Shown: one piece after another, positions 33,440-44,709 of the stretch
How the letters are laid out: every line of letters begins with the position of its first letter
How positions within the stretch are numbered: the first letter of the stretch is position 1
IMG/VR virus record: IMGVR_UViG_3300010938_000950
Span: 1 to 64,000 of that record
Source: a virus
Direction: 5' to 3' (one strand)
Length of the DNA: 64,000 bases
The notes under the pieces: model-generated
Told to the model about the DNA's origin: nothing
The model's input: only the letters and a program-made list of their open reading frames with translations
Database searches by the model: none
Program-made: the position numbers and the translations under genes

Positions 33440-36400
33440 GTTTTTTGGGCGATCTAGCAGATCAAATTAGTAGCCAATTTAATCTAGGCGAGAATACTAC
33501 AACATCTTTGGACGCAGTAATTGATGGACAAAATGTAAAGTATGGCTCTTTGGGTGATTTTGCATCAAAATTTGATCAATCTGCAGAGAGAAGATATGTA
33601 GAAGAAGGATATCTTAGGAAAGATCCTTATAATACAGATCCAAAACAATTTGAAACGCTATGGCAAGAGCCCAATGCTACCGTTTTAGTAAAGAAGAGAA
33701 TGTTTTCCTCTATTGCGGAAAACTATCGACCTGATTTTATGGATGCGGATGAAAAGCTTTATTATAAAGCTATGCGTATTCTTTTTCAGAACAAATGTAA
33801 TCAAATATCTGCACTAGAGAAATTAAGCAAGATTCAGAAAATTACTGCTGCTGTTGGCGATGTTAATGCACAATTAGTTCCACTAATTATTTCACTAGCA
33901 GACACTGCCAACAATGGGTTTGGCAGTGGAAGTAATTTATTTGGACTTTTCCCAAGTGGTGGAAACCCATTCAGTACACAGGATAGCTCTAATTTTATTA
34001 AAGTGGTAGATAGATTACGAACTTTACAAGCTTATAATCAAACTAATGCGTATACTACTTGGATAACAGATCCTACTAATTTATTTAAGTCTACTTTTGG
34101 TACTGGTACTGGTGTAATCGAAGTTACCAATTTTACTAGAATTAGCACCACAACTACTACTGATATCAAATCTCCAGGAAGATTTAGTCTTTCTATATCG
34201 GATCCATATGAATCAATGTTGATTACCGAATATGATATAGAAGTAGCCCTTAGCGATGCGACCAACTTATTTTACAATAGCAAGGCGTTTCAATTCGGTG
34301 TTACTTCATCCAATGAGGTATTGCGTAATCAACAAAATAGATTAAATAGCATTAGGCATGCTAGAAATGCCAGCCCAATTACTTTTAAAGTAGAACCAGA
34401 TACATTGTTAGGTAAAAGAGTTAGAGCAATTATTGATCGTTTGGGTGTAGAAATTCAATTTGATTATAATCCATTGGGCGCATTGAGTATAGGTGGTTCT
34501 GGCGGCGTTGATGTTAATGGGTCTTTTCTAAAAGGCGGTGACATTGCGGGATATGATGGCTTGGATACGGGGCCAGGTTATACTGGATTCCCATGGACCA
34601 ATAATGCTCGCAGTAAAAGCCACGGTAATTCAGAATTGCAAGCATTTCAATCTATCATTGGAACAATCTATCAGCAATTAACGCTACTAGCTAATTCGAA
34701 GGGTAATTTTACAGCCAATAACAACTCTTATAATTATGCGCGTAGAAAACTACGTTTTAATTTCGCTGGCAAACTTATTATACAACCAATGGATGTAGTC
34801 CATGTGTATATGAAATCAAAAAGTCAATTTGACAATAAAATATTGTCTGGATTGACACAGATGTTTAGCGGGTTTGGAATTCTACAAAATATAAACAATA
34901 CTTTAACTGCAATCACTAATGCTACAGACACATTATTTAATCCATCAGCCAATATTGCTGTTCAAGCAGAAAAGAATATGTTTGTAGGACCTGATTTTCC
35001 TAATTACCTCTGGGCAACTATGAGAGGAGAGTTTGTTAGCGAAAAAGAAGGAACGCATGTTTTTGCGGGTGTAGTTGAAACCGCATTGGATAATTGGAGT
35101 GGTGGTAAATTTACTATCGATGTTAGCGGATCTGATAACTCTATTTATTTTAGACAGGGTAAAGTAAATTTCAAGCCTGGCGCTGATAATTTCAATGGTT
35201 TAATTTTTGATCCACTTACTCCATTTAAATCAAATTTTGATTCTATCACTGTTAATAATGCAGTGCCTGGTAGTACACCTCAATTACTAGATGAGAATGT
35301 TTATTTGTTATCTCAAACAGGATCATCATCTCTAGTTAAATATAAAAGAGGCGCTCTAACTGGAGAAAAAGCCACTCAAGGAAACTATATTCAAGATCAA
35401 AGCATCGATCCGGCTACTGGACGATTAACCAGAGTATTCTATGCTCCAGATGGTCTTGCCTACAAATGGAAACAGGGAATTGGAATTTTCGTGCAAAATG
35501 GTACGATTAATACTATTAATGACCCCAATTTAGTTGGCATCACTAATCCATATCAACAACCATTTGCTGGATTAGATGTAATGAATGTCATTTCATTGTT
35601 AATTACTGGAACGCCGTATAACTATGCCACATATTTTAGGGCTACTCAAAATTTGTATGGTATTAATGGTGATCCTCAAACACAACAAGATCCATCATAC
35701 TCATTCATTAATTCTTTAAGAAGCAGTTTGACAAAAACTAATGCGCTTTGGGGTAATTTCATACCATTCAAAAACTTAATTATGAGTGAAGCTGCCATTG
35801 CACAGTCAATGCAAGCACAAGCAACCATTACCCAAAAGAATGCTGATTTAGACAATAAACTTCAACAACTTGCAGAATATCAAAGAGCATTAGTAAACTT
35901 AGGTGCAATTAATGCACTATCTACTAGTTTGCCAGATCAGGTTGGTATATCTACAAAATCTGCCATTAAAGATTTAGAGGCAAAAGTAGAAAATCTTAAG
36001 AAGAATATTAATACTTCCATAGAACAGTTTCAATCAGCCACCCAACAATTTTTTAATCAGGTAGATGTTAGTAAGTCTTACGATAGTAATTACTTAATTG
36101 ATGGTAAAAATAATCCATCAGATTCCAAAGCTCGTAAAAATTTGCGCAAACAAACCAACTATCTAACTAGGCGCATGTCTTATGATGTCCGAGGTAATAC
36201 TGATAAAAATCTATTTATCGTAGATGATTATTATGATGTCGATTACGATATTGCAGCTTTCAATAAAGCACTTTCAAAAGGTGCAGAAATGTATGCTACC
36301 GAATATAGTGATGTAGCTACACAAATTACTCATGTAGCTGACTTATTAAATTTGGAAGTATTTTGCGATTCGCAAGGTCATATAAGAGCAAGACCACCAC

Positions 36401-38487
36401 AATATAATAGAATGCCAAGTTCGGTGTTTAACAGAATGATATATCTAAAAAAGGCGCTAGGTGTTAGAATATTTCCTGCCTTCTTAGATCAGTTATTTGT
36501 TGATCAACTAACAACATTAAAAAATCGCATTGAGGTTATTGAAGATCAAATTAGATTAGATTGTGCAATTTTAGGTCATTTCCCAAGTATTGATGATGAA
36601 GGTGATATTAGAGCATCTGATTTCTTGGCTGACGCACAAGTTACTAGTGCTAAAAGTGGTACATTTAATTTCATTTCTAATTCTAGCGGAGAAATTACTA
36701 ACGTAAATAATTTGGTTACTCAAGCAAATCAAGAGGCCAAGGAAGGGACAGTTGGTAAATCATTTTCTGACTATGATCGTATTGCAAATAGTGGAACCAT
36801 AACAAAACAATTATTTGGTAATTCTGAAAAATATATTATATTACGACAAGCTTTACAGGCACAGATTGATGCTCAAAAGGGAATAAATACTGGCAGCGCA
36901 CCATCCACTTCTATATTTCAACAAAGCGTTGTACAGCAGCTCATTACACGTATTCAAACAAAATCTGGGCAATATATTACGAGTAAAGATTATTTAACAT
37001 CAGCAGGACCAAATCAAGCCATTGAAGTTAATACTGGACAGACTATAGATGTATTTAAAGTTGTTAATGAGTTAACATCTTTTATTCAAGAGTGGCAAGC
37101 AGCCGTTAAATTATTTTATCATACGATAAAAAATGCAGCAGAATTTAAATCGCTGGATGATGACGCTACTACATCTAATAGTCTATTAAATCCTGGTACC
37201 TTTAATAATGCCTATATACCAGAAGTATTTGAGCATATGATTGAAGATGAAACATATGATGATTATGGTCCAGGTTCTGGTACTAGATATGTAATTAAGA
37301 GAGCACAAATTCGTAGTTTAAGAATTGGTGAACGCGCCCCTAACTATACAAGCGTTGAAGTTCATGGAACTTTACCATTCTTTTCAGAAAATGAAGGCGG
37401 TGGTGGTCCTCCTGGATTGAATAACTTCCCAGGTGGAGGTAATGGGTTGGTTACGGCTATTGCTATAGACTATGATATGTGGCGTAACTATGGATTTAAA
37501 CAGCCCTATGTAATTAATGTTCCTTTCCTTACAGATCCTCAATCTCAATTGGGTCCGTATGCGGCCATGATACTTGCTCGTGATAGACACAATATTTTAA
37601 GCGGATCTCTTACTATTTCTGGTAATGAGTACATGCAGCCAGGTGAAGTTATTTTCTTAGAAGATCGTAATATGCTATTTTATGTTACTTCTGTAACTCA
37701 TTCACTAGATGTGGGATCTGGATTCACTACATCTTTAGAGTTATCTTATGGCCATACTATGGGCGAGTATATTCCGACTGTAATGGATACAATTGGCAAA
37801 CTTATATACAAGAATAAAGATATTGCTGATATGGTTGTTCACAGACAGGGCTCTTCTGCTAATGAAGAGAATATTGGAGTATTTCAATTATCATCACCAA
37901 ATGCTACGATACAGGTTAATACAGGACAAGAAGATAAGTCTATTGATTCATTTACGACAACTAATACTAAAGTGTTTAATAATATTCTTTATAATACCCA
38001 ATATATATTAAACTTGAATGATTCTGTTGGTAACAATGTTAAAGCTAAGATTGAGCTAAGAATTTATCACGATAATTCTACTTCTGTCAGCTCTAATTTA
38101 CAAAAGCAAGCACAAGGAATAGCAAATCAACTATTAGATCCCAATGGCGGCCCCACACAAATTGGTTATCAAAATCAACCAATTCAAAGTCGAGGACTGC
38201 CAAAAGGTTCAGTTACAGTTGTAGCTGTCAACATGGATGATCAATCATTGAGGCTGTCGCCGTCTCAGAAAGCTATAGATGCAGCTAGAAATCAAATGGC
38301 TAATAATTCTACTAATTCTGGTTCAGCCAGCTCTTCTAATCCAATAGGAAATGATGATGGTACTGATGCTTCGGCAATTTCTGCAAACAATAACGCTTTA
38401 AGAAAAGCCCTATTCAGTTATATAATTGATTGTTGGGTTACTTTTGAACAAGTTTCTTCTGAAGTAGCAAATTCAACTATAGCCTAA
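33436..38487 (+). CDS. Baseplate hub protein (gp27/gpD-like), very large
   Basis: 1683 residues. Hub-type parts are recognisable in the second half: DLLNLEVFCDSQGHIRARPP at about 970-990, and SGSLTISGNEYMQPGEVIF through FYVTSVTHSLDVGSGFTTSL at about 1387-1435, the strand pattern of hub domains that bind tube and spike. A coiled coil lies at about 790-880 (KNADLDNKLQQLAEYQRALV, DLEAKVENLKKNINTSIEQF). Hubs such as T4 gp27 or P2 gpD are about 390 residues, so this one carries many extra domains. It is followed by the spike gene, as expected. The C-terminal 100 residues are Ser/Asn rich. Confidence 0.75.
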   Translation: MSFLGDLADQISSQFNLGENTTTSLDAVIDGQNVKYGSLGDFASKFDQSAERRYVEEGYLRKDPYNTDPKQFETLWQEPNATVLVKKRMFSSIAENYRPDFMDADEKLYYKAMRILFQNKCNQISALEKLSKIQKITAAVGDVNAQLVPLIISLADTANNGFGSGSNLFGLFPSGGNPFSTQDSSNFIKVVDRLRTLQAYNQTNAYTTWITDPTNLFKSTFGTGTGVIEVTNFTRISTTTTTDIKSPGRFSLSISDPYESMLITEYDIEVALSDATNLFYNSKAFQFGVTSSNEVLRNQQNRLNSIRHARNASPITFKVEPDTLLGKRVRAIIDRLGVEIQFDYNPLGALSIGGSGGVDVNGSFLKGGDIAGYDGLDTGPGYTGFPWTNNARSKSHGNSELQAFQSIIGTIYQQLTLLANSKGNFTANNNSYNYARRKLRFNFAGKLIIQPMDVVHVYMKSKSQFDNKILSGLTQMFSGFGILQNINNTLTAITNATDTLFNPSANIAVQAEKNMFVGPDFPNYLWATMRGEFVSEKEGTHVFAGVVETALDNWSGGKFTIDVSGSDNSIYFRQGKVNFKPGADNFNGLIFDPLTPFKSNFDSITVNNAVPGSTPQLLDENVYLLSQTGSSSLVKYKRGALTGEKATQGNYIQDQSIDPATGRLTRVFYAPDGLAYKWKQGIGIFVQNGTINTINDPNLVGITNPYQQPFAGLDVMNVISLLITGTPYNYATYFRATQNLYGINGDPQTQQDPSYSFINSLRSSLTKTNALWGNFIPFKNLIMSEAAIAQSMQAQATITQKNADLDNKLQQLAEYQRALVNLGAINALSTSLPDQVGISTKSAIKDLEAKVENLKKNINTSIEQFQSATQQFFNQVDVSKSYDSNYLIDGKNNPSDSKARKNLRKQTNYLTRRMSYDVRGNTDKNLFIVDDYYDVDYDIAAFNKALSKGAEMYATEYSDVATQITHVADLLNLEVFCDSQGHIRARPPQYNRMPSSVFNRMIYLKKALGVRIFPAFLDQLFVDQLTTLKNRIEVIEDQIRLDCAILGHFPSIDDEGDIRASDFLADAQVTSAKSGTFNFISNSSGEITNVNNLVTQANQEAKEGTVGKSFSDYDRIANSGTITKQLFGNSEKYIILRQALQAQIDAQKGINTGSAPSTSIFQQSVVQQLITRIQTKSGQYITSKDYLTSAGPNQAIEVNTGQTIDVFKVVNELTSFIQEWQAAVKLFYHTIKNAAEFKSLDDDATTSNSLLNPGTFNNAYIPEVFEHMIEDETYDDYGPGSGTRYVIKRAQIRSLRIGERAPNYTSVEVHGTLPFFSENEGGGGPPGLNNFPGGGNGLVTAIAIDYDMWRNYGFKQPYVINVPFLTDPQSQLGPYAAMILARDRHNILSGSLTISGNEYMQPGEVIFLEDRNMLFYVTSVTHSLDVGSGFTTSLELSYGHTMGEYIPTVMDTIGKLIYKNKDIADMVVHRQGSSANEENIGVFQLSSPNATIQVNTGQEDKSIDSFTTTNTKVFNNILYNTQYILNLNDSVGNNVKAKIELRIYHDNSTSVSSNLQKQAQGIANQLLDPNGGPTQIGYQNQPIQSRGLPKGSVTVVAVNMDDQSLRLSPSQKAIDAARNQMANNSTNSGSASSSNPIGNDDGTDASAISANNNALRKALFSYIIDCWVTFEQVSSEVANSTIA

Positions 38488-38496
38488 TAGGAACAA

Positions 38497-40593
38497 ATGA
38501 CAACTATAAAAGCAGGCGTTAATATATTTGATCCACCACCAGGCATGCTACGTGCGGGATCTATTGTGGACTCTTCTGGCGATACTTTTCGTGTTCAGCT
38601 TACAGAAGTTCCTGCTATTAGAGGTAAGGCGCCTTCAGTTCCTATTCCTAGAGTTTTCCCACTCATAGATAGCTCTGGTTTATTTATTGGCTCTTTACCA
38701 GCCAAAAATACTCCAGTTACAGTAGCACAAAGTTTGGGTGGACAATATCATTTTGTTAATTACGAACCAGAAAATAGTAATATTATACCTGATTTGCAAC
38801 CTGGTCAATTACTTATTCGTTCAACAAATACTTCTAAGATTTTAATGGACCTTGAAAGTAATATTAAAATTGGTTCTGATGTCAACAATATCCATGTATT
38901 TGCTAGCAGCCAACGATTTCCTAAAAGCAATTTGGTAACTTTCAATTTCGAGAACGAAAACCATTTCACACAAGGCTATCGTGAAATTGGTGGACTCGTT
39001 AAAAGAGATTTAAGACCGAATCCCCAAGCATCTTCTTACAGCGGTAGTTCTAAACTAGAAGATGATAGTTATGATCCTATTTTTTCTTTTGTAGGTTTAG
39101 ATCCTACATCTACAGCTAATGATATTAAAGTTGGTCCAAACAAGAATCCTCCATTAGTTGAACACAGACAAATTATCTATGAATTCCAATATCAGTCTAA
39201 TATAGAAGATGATAAAATTGAGGCAAATAAGTACACCACTACATCGCAGTCAACTAATTTTTATACAACACCAAATAGACGCAGTAGTCGTGCTGATACA
39301 CTGAGTCTTAGTCTAGTTGCTCCTAATTTTTTAATAGAAGAAGTTAGAGGAACAACAGTTGATATTTTTGGTAACATACTTGATTTGAATAGATTGCCCC
39401 TTCCAGTGGGTTTAACTGCTGAAACCACATTGCGCACAAATGGAACAGTAGCCACTACCGACTCTAAAAAATCATTTATGAATATTAGGGCGCTAGAAAG
39501 AAAGAGCGTGGCATTCCATTTTGAACTCAACGCTCGTAAAGATCCACAACCCACGAACCAGGGAACTAAATTAACCATCAATGATGATAACTATAATGCA
39601 AAATTGCAGCGTAGTAGATTCTTTTTTGATATTGATAAAGAAGGACAATTCAAATTAAACGTTCCAGCTTCCAGTGAGTCTGGTAACATTCCATTGTTAG
39701 TTAGACCAGAAAATTATTCAACATTTGGAACTACCGATAGTGGTAATCCTAATCAGTTATGGTTTACTAAGAGTGGGCAACAAGTTAGTCAAGATATTTA
39801 TGTTGATTCTTTCGCGGCCCCAATGTTAGAAACTAGTGCCGCTGATGTTGGTGCCAAGCCCCAATTTGCGCATGGGTCTATTCAATTAATAGATGGTACC
39901 AATAATAATGATGCTGGTCCTCCGGATCGTATTAGCCAGTTTGTAGATAAAAGCCCTTACAATATAAGACATGGTACAGCTTATCATGATATTTTAAAAA
40001 CATGCACCTTACATCAAGATGGTAGGACTATAGAAAATTATCAACTACAAACAATGGAAGATCCAATTGATACATCTTATATTAAGGATCTTACTGATTT
40101 AGTTAGCACTAAAATTAAAGTGTCGGGTGCTGGAGCAAATGCTGGTGGGCGCAGTGGTTCTATTAATTTAGATGGATCATTAGAAATGAATATTGGCGCT
40201 AATACCGTAGATAGACAATCATTATGGTTAGATACAGCCGGTGGAATATTAGCTAATATTGGAAGAGACCGTAATAACAGAAGTGCTATGGTCAATTTTG
40301 ATGGAGATGTGTTTATCCAAATTGGAGGATTTGGAATTGCTGCGAGTGATGCAAGATTCCAAGGCAAAGATGGTGCCTGGATTGCGACCATGGACTTAAG
40401 AGTATTTGCTGGTGGTTATGCACATATGTTTAGAGTGGATGAAAAGGGTGTTACCGTTATGACTCCACAAGTGCTCAATCTTTATGGTGCACAAGGAATC
40501 AATATGAAGAGTGATGGTCCAATTTATATTGATGCAGATAAACTATATTTGAATCACAGAGAGGTTAATTTGATGCCTCCTACATCTATTTGA
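38497..40593 (+). CDS. Central spike protein (gpV/gp5-like)
   Basis: 698 residues with AGGAA before the ATG. An OB-fold-like N-terminus (GMLRAGSIVDSSGDTFRVQL) is followed by long beta-rich domains. Residues about 530-690 hold regular repeats (SINLDGSLEMNIGANTV, GGILANIGRDRNN, VNFDGDVFIQIGG), the pattern of a triple-stranded beta-helix needle. Such spikes sit under the hub and pierce the outer membrane. No lysozyme domain and no HxH metal tip are seen. Between hub and gp25-like genes, the context agrees. Confidence 0.75.
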   Translation: MTTIKAGVNIFDPPPGMLRAGSIVDSSGDTFRVQLTEVPAIRGKAPSVPIPRVFPLIDSSGLFIGSLPAKNTPVTVAQSLGGQYHFVNYEPENSNIIPDLQPGQLLIRSTNTSKILMDLESNIKIGSDVNNIHVFASSQRFPKSNLVTFNFENENHFTQGYREIGGLVKRDLRPNPQASSYSGSSKLEDDSYDPIFSFVGLDPTSTANDIKVGPNKNPPLVEHRQIIYEFQYQSNIEDDKIEANKYTTTSQSTNFYTTPNRRSSRADTLSLSLVAPNFLIEEVRGTTVDIFGNILDLNRLPLPVGLTAETTLRTNGTVATTDSKKSFMNIRALERKSVAFHFELNARKDPQPTNQGTKLTINDDNYNAKLQRSRFFFDIDKEGQFKLNVPASSESGNIPLLVRPENYSTFGTTDSGNPNQLWFTKSGQQVSQDIYVDSFAAPMLETSAADVGAKPQFAHGSIQLIDGTNNNDAGPPDRISQFVDKSPYNIRHGTAYHDILKTCTLHQDGRTIENYQLQTMEDPIDTSYIKDLTDLVSTKIKVSGAGANAGGRSGSINLDGSLEMNIGANTVDRQSLWLDTAGGILANIGRDRNNRSAMVNFDGDVFIQIGGFGIAASDARFQGKDGAWIATMDLRVFAGGYAHMFRVDEKGVTVMTPQVLNLYGAQGINMKSDGPIYIDADKLYLNHREVNLMPPTSI

Positions 40594-40612
40594 AAGGATA
40601 TATAATTAAACA

Positions 40613-42808
40613 ATGTGTCCTTGTAATCCAAATGATGTATCATTTCCATCACCTTCTGGCCCGAGTGGTCCTTCTATTCCACCGTTTGGCGTTCCATCTG
40701 TTTTGCCAGTGCCATCCATTCCATTTCCTGATGGATTTCCAGAAGATTTATTGGATTTAATGAATAGGCTTCAAATGCTTATTCCCCCAGGGGCATTAAA
40801 GCCTCAACTTAATCCTAATTTTGGTAAAGATGTTTATGATGCTATCATGAAATTGCTTGATCAGTTCATGCCATTTCTGATGTTATACAAATTCTTTTTA
40901 CCAATTTTAAATCTTATTATTTGTATTATAGAAGTTTTATGCGCACTAATGAATCCGTTTGCGCTAATTTCTGCACTCAATAGATTATTCACACAGTGTA
41001 TTCCAGAATTTTTAAATCTATTTCCTATATTTGCTTTGATCTTAATGATCATTTCATTATTACTATTATTGTTGGCTTTAATATTATACATTATTGATCA
41101 GATTTTAAAGTTTATCAAAGCTATTCTTAGAAACATTAATGCGCTGGCAAAGGCTTTCAATTCGGCAAATGCCACTAGTGTACTAGCAATTGCAAAAAAA
41201 CTAGGAGCACTACTCTGTATTTTCCAAAATCTTTTCGTTCTTCTGGCATTATTTGGAATTATCATTCAGGTTATTAAAGATATCTTGAGTCTAATTTTCT
41301 CTATTCCTCCGTGTGATGGTGGTGGTCCAGGAAGCACTGATGGATGCTGTGCTGCAACCTACTGCCCAACTATAGTACAGGGACAAATTAATAACAAAAC
41401 AGGTACACTACAATATCTACCACAAGCGGGATATCAGACTAATGTTCCTCTCGGCTCACTATTTTTAACTTCTGATTTGCGATCTGAAAGTTGGCAATTG
41501 TTTGATGCTCAACAAAGTCAAATTCAAGCGTTCTATAATATTGTTGATGCTTTTGATGTTTCTCCAACAGTTATTCCAAAGCCAGTATATTTCCCAACAG
41601 ATGCAAATTATACTGCTGCCACGCCTCCTGGTCAAGCCGCTTACACTGTAGATTTAAGATTATTTTATAATCCAGCACAATGGGGTAGAGCCGGAGATCC
41701 ACAATACATCAGATTTAAAGATTGTATAGTGTTGAAAGTTCCATCTCAAAGTTTAAATACATACAATAATGGAACGGCTAATATTACTACGGGAGTTTTG
41801 GCTATTGCGGGCGGATTTGGGTATTTAGATGATGGCACCACAAAATTAACTGGATTTGCTCCAGATGGTGTAACCCCAATTGCTGATCAAGCTACTCTTA
41901 ATAACTTTTTGCATAAAGAAGGACAGTTTTCTACTAACCCAGTTCTGACACCAAATGATGGTTATACTTTCTTTGATATGGAGTATACCTTCAAACCAAA
42001 TCTACCAGTACTGCTACAAAAGAATTTAGTGAATGCAAGATGCATGCCAGCCATTGCTCAAAATCAGGCATTTTTAAGTTCAGTAGTATTTTCTCAAGTA
42101 GGATTCCAGGCTGCTGCACTTTCCGATCAAGTAAATGGAAGAAATGGTAGAACTTTCCCAGATCCAAATGGCGCCTTGGAGTGTTTGAATACAGCTATCT
42201 CTAATTTACGATCTAATATGACCGTACAAGGAGTAGCAGATTTTCAAACTACTTGTTTTACATGCCTGGATAAATTACAACAGGATACTAAAGATGCCAT
42301 TTTTGGGCTCATTGGCATAGGATTTAATCCATGTAAGAGTGATTTCAGTATTAGTCCAGTTACACAGTTTACTACCCAACCAATTGTGGTGACAGTTAAT
42401 ATAAACGAAAATGGTGGTTTGCCTATTACGAATGGTATTCCCGAGGATGTTGCAGCTAATATTGCTCGAAACATTAAGGCAACACCAACAGTTGGCACTA
42501 TTGGGCCATTCTCATACGATGGTTATCAAGCATTTACTGCCAATTTGTCAAGCCCAGATCCTGGTAAGGGAGAAATTATGGTCTCTTTCTTGAATCAGGT
42601 ATTTTGTAAAGATACACTTGGAACAGTCAACGATGCTACTGGAGAGTTGACCACGCCTCCATCTCACGTTCTTCAGAATTTGAGTTATGAATTTGTATTC
42701 TCTCCACATGCTCCTGGTAATATTCCTCTCACTGGCGAAGGCGATACCACTGGTACTCAACCACGTCGTGATGCTGGTGATTTACTTAGAGATAAGGATA
42801 ACGGCTAA
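40613..42808 (+). CDS. Baseplate-block protein with hydrophobic membrane-like domain
   Basis: 731 residues. After a Cys and Pro-rich start (MCPCNP, then PSGPSGPSIPPFG), residues about 84-230 contain three long hydrophobic stretches: about 84-112, 133-163 (ALILMIISLLLLLLALILYI) and 198-230. The remaining 500 residues are soluble-looking and beta-rich with scattered Cys pairs (CFTC, CC). A long membrane-type domain is unusual in a baseplate operon. It could form a pore in the host membrane at injection, or anchor assembly at the membrane; both are inference. AAAGGA lies 14 bases from the ATG, a long spacing. The stop overlaps the next start (TAATG). Confidence 0.7.
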   Translation: MCPCNPNDVSFPSPSGPSGPSIPPFGVPSVLPVPSIPFPDGFPEDLLDLMNRLQMLIPPGALKPQLNPNFGKDVYDAIMKLLDQFMPFLMLYKFFLPILNLIICIIEVLCALMNPFALISALNRLFTQCIPEFLNLFPIFALILMIISLLLLLLALILYIIDQILKFIKAILRNINALAKAFNSANATSVLAIAKKLGALLCIFQNLFVLLALFGIIIQVIKDILSLIFSIPPCDGGGPGSTDGCCAATYCPTIVQGQINNKTGTLQYLPQAGYQTNVPLGSLFLTSDLRSESWQLFDAQQSQIQAFYNIVDAFDVSPTVIPKPVYFPTDANYTAATPPGQAAYTVDLRLFYNPAQWGRAGDPQYIRFKDCIVLKVPSQSLNTYNNGTANITTGVLAIAGGFGYLDDGTTKLTGFAPDGVTPIADQATLNNFLHKEGQFSTNPVLTPNDGYTFFDMEYTFKPNLPVLLQKNLVNARCMPAIAQNQAFLSSVVFSQVGFQAAALSDQVNGRNGRTFPDPNGALECLNTAISNLRSNMTVQGVADFQTTCFTCLDKLQQDTKDAIFGLIGIGFNPCKSDFSISPVTQFTTQPIVVTVNINENGGLPITNGIPEDVAANIARNIKATPTVGTIGPFSYDGYQAFTANLSSPDPGKGEIMVSFLNQVFCKDTLGTVNDATGELTTPPSHVLQNLSYEFVFSPHAPGNIPLTGEGDTTGTQPRRDAGDLLRDKDNG

Positions 42809-44664
42809 TGACTGATACTGGAATTGATACACCACAGGACAATTTCATTAGTAATCAGAATTTTGATCCTGATGTTAAGAAGATGTTTAAACATTTTGTC
42901 ACTGGTGGTCATACACCTGATGATAATGAAACCACTCAAAATATCGGAATAGATGATATTAGGGGACAGATTAGTGTATCTATTACGGGCGATACTACAA
43001 AGAACCTAATCAAATCCTTAAATATTAATCCGGCCAGTAATACTATTGCTGGGACACCAAATACGACTACTCCTGTTCAATTGGCACAGGAGAGTAGGTG
43101 CCATGCCTTTTATAGGATTATTGGGTTTCCGGTAGTTAATTCTGACCAGAGTGATTTTTATAATCCAGGTCTAGATATTGTTAAGGGCAAAGGCATTACT
43201 CGTGAAGTTACATTGGAAAGAAAATTACGAATTGCTAGTAATGTTGGGGCAAAATTTGAAGCATTGTCGCAAGCAAGAGAACAATATGCATCACAGTGTT
43301 CTCAAATATTTTCAGTTCCTACGTCTATAGAAGCTGGAGTGTTAGCTTTAACATCAGGAACGTTTGGAAATAAAGGAAATGTTAATAAGCGCAAATTTGC
43401 ACAACCTTTTGAAAAAAGTAAAGAGCCATTTGATTATGATCCTGAAAAACAATCATACTCTTCCCCTGGTGATATCACGTCCACTTTTAGTTTAGTTGGT
43501 AACAATGAAGTATTACTGTCTGACTATCAAGACCCTGACGCTTCATCTGATGAAAATTTTAAACCCAAAGTAGCGACAGGCGGTGGTATTTTATTTGGGC
43601 ACCGACATATCATAAAGCCATTTATAGTAGATCCTAGAATTGATTTTAGTATATGGTCTTCTGAATCAAAAACTTCTAGTGGTGTTTCTAGGCGTATCGC
43701 AGTACCGTTTGTTCCTGACGCTAGTTATTTAAGAACTAGCAGCACTGCCACGGCAGAAAGACCATTGCTAGAAAAAATTATTACAGAAAGATTTGCTGTT
43801 ACCAAAGTACAAGATGCTGGAACTGCTTCAAGTAATTTAATCGAGTATGTAATGAGCTTTAAAGACATACAAAGTATAAATATTGGTAGTACGCCTATTT
43901 CTGATATTTTCAGTGGTAATGTATTTAAGCTGTCACAGCAGCAAGCTTTCGCTCAATATTTATCTACTATACAGGCATTAATGTTCAAACTGGTAGACGC
44001 TATGAGAATAGTTCATGCCAGACAGGGCAGTTATTATTGGCTTCCAATCCCTGATGTATCTGGGCCTGAAGGCGGCTGTAGTACCCGAGATGTGCCTATA
44101 AGACTAGGTACTAATTTGGATAGAAACTTACTTACAGTTAATGATTTTGATATTATAGAAAAACAAGCATCTACACTTTTATCTAATCTACATAGTTCTA
44201 TTTTACAAACTAACAACAAACCAGTGTCTGATGTGGGTGGATATGCATTTTCTAACTATAAACTTACACCAGATCCTGGCAATTCAGACTCGTATGGCAA
44301 TTTGAGCCAGAAAACCCAAAATAATCTAGAATCTATTAGATCAACGTCTTTGAATCAAGCAGCCGACGCTCTACAAATAATTGAAATGATTATGGGCGAA
44401 TTTAGCGGATTAGGATTGGCAGATATTGTTGCTATTATAGGATCTTTGTACGTAATGCCAATTAATGATTTACTGGGGTTTTTGGATGATGATGCTATTG
44501 TTAGGGCTGAAACTTCGTTAAAACAACAGTCAGGAAGTTTAAAGGGCAATAGATCGGGCATAGTTCCGGCTATGACGTCTTTGTGCAATACTGTCAATGG
44601 TTTCTATCAAATTATGGATAAGATTTTTGAGGACTATATAAACAATAATGCTCTCAGCCTTTAA
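42808..44664 (+). CDS. Baseplate-block protein of unknown function
   Basis: 618 residues. The start overlaps the upstream stop. The N-terminal 250 residues are polar with few predicted structural marks (HFVTGGHTPDDNETTQN). The middle and C-terminal parts are helical (VFKLSQQQAFAQYLSTIQAL, QAADALQIIEMIMGEFSGLG, LADIVAIIGSLYVMPINDLL). No recognised motif. The location between the hydrophobic protein and the gp25-like gene, in one tight operon, makes a baseplate or tail-assembly role likely. It is possibly a partner of the hydrophobic protein encoded just before it. Confidence 0.6.
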   Translation: MTDTGIDTPQDNFISNQNFDPDVKKMFKHFVTGGHTPDDNETTQNIGIDDIRGQISVSITGDTTKNLIKSLNINPASNTIAGTPNTTTPVQLAQESRCHAFYRIIGFPVVNSDQSDFYNPGLDIVKGKGITREVTLERKLRIASNVGAKFEALSQAREQYASQCSQIFSVPTSIEAGVLALTSGTFGNKGNVNKRKFAQPFEKSKEPFDYDPEKQSYSSPGDITSTFSLVGNNEVLLSDYQDPDASSDENFKPKVATGGGILFGHRHIIKPFIVDPRIDFSIWSSESKTSSGVSRRIAVPFVPDASYLRTSSTATAERPLLEKIITERFAVTKVQDAGTASSNLIEYVMSFKDIQSINIGSTPISDIFSGNVFKLSQQQAFAQYLSTIQALMFKLVDAMRIVHARQGSYYWLPIPDVSGPEGGCSTRDVPIRLGTNLDRNLLTVNDFDIIEKQASTLLSNLHSSILQTNNKPVSDVGGYAFSNYKLTPDPGNSDSYGNLSQKTQNNLESIRSTSLNQAADALQIIEMIMGEFSGLGLADIVAIIGSLYVMPINDLLGFLDDDAIVRAETSLKQQSGSLKGNRSGIVPAMTSLCNTVNGFYQIMDKIFEDYINNNALSL

Positions 44665-44709
44665 TCCTTCGAATTACCTAATAATTTCGTATTACAGGGT
44701 GGAGCAGGT

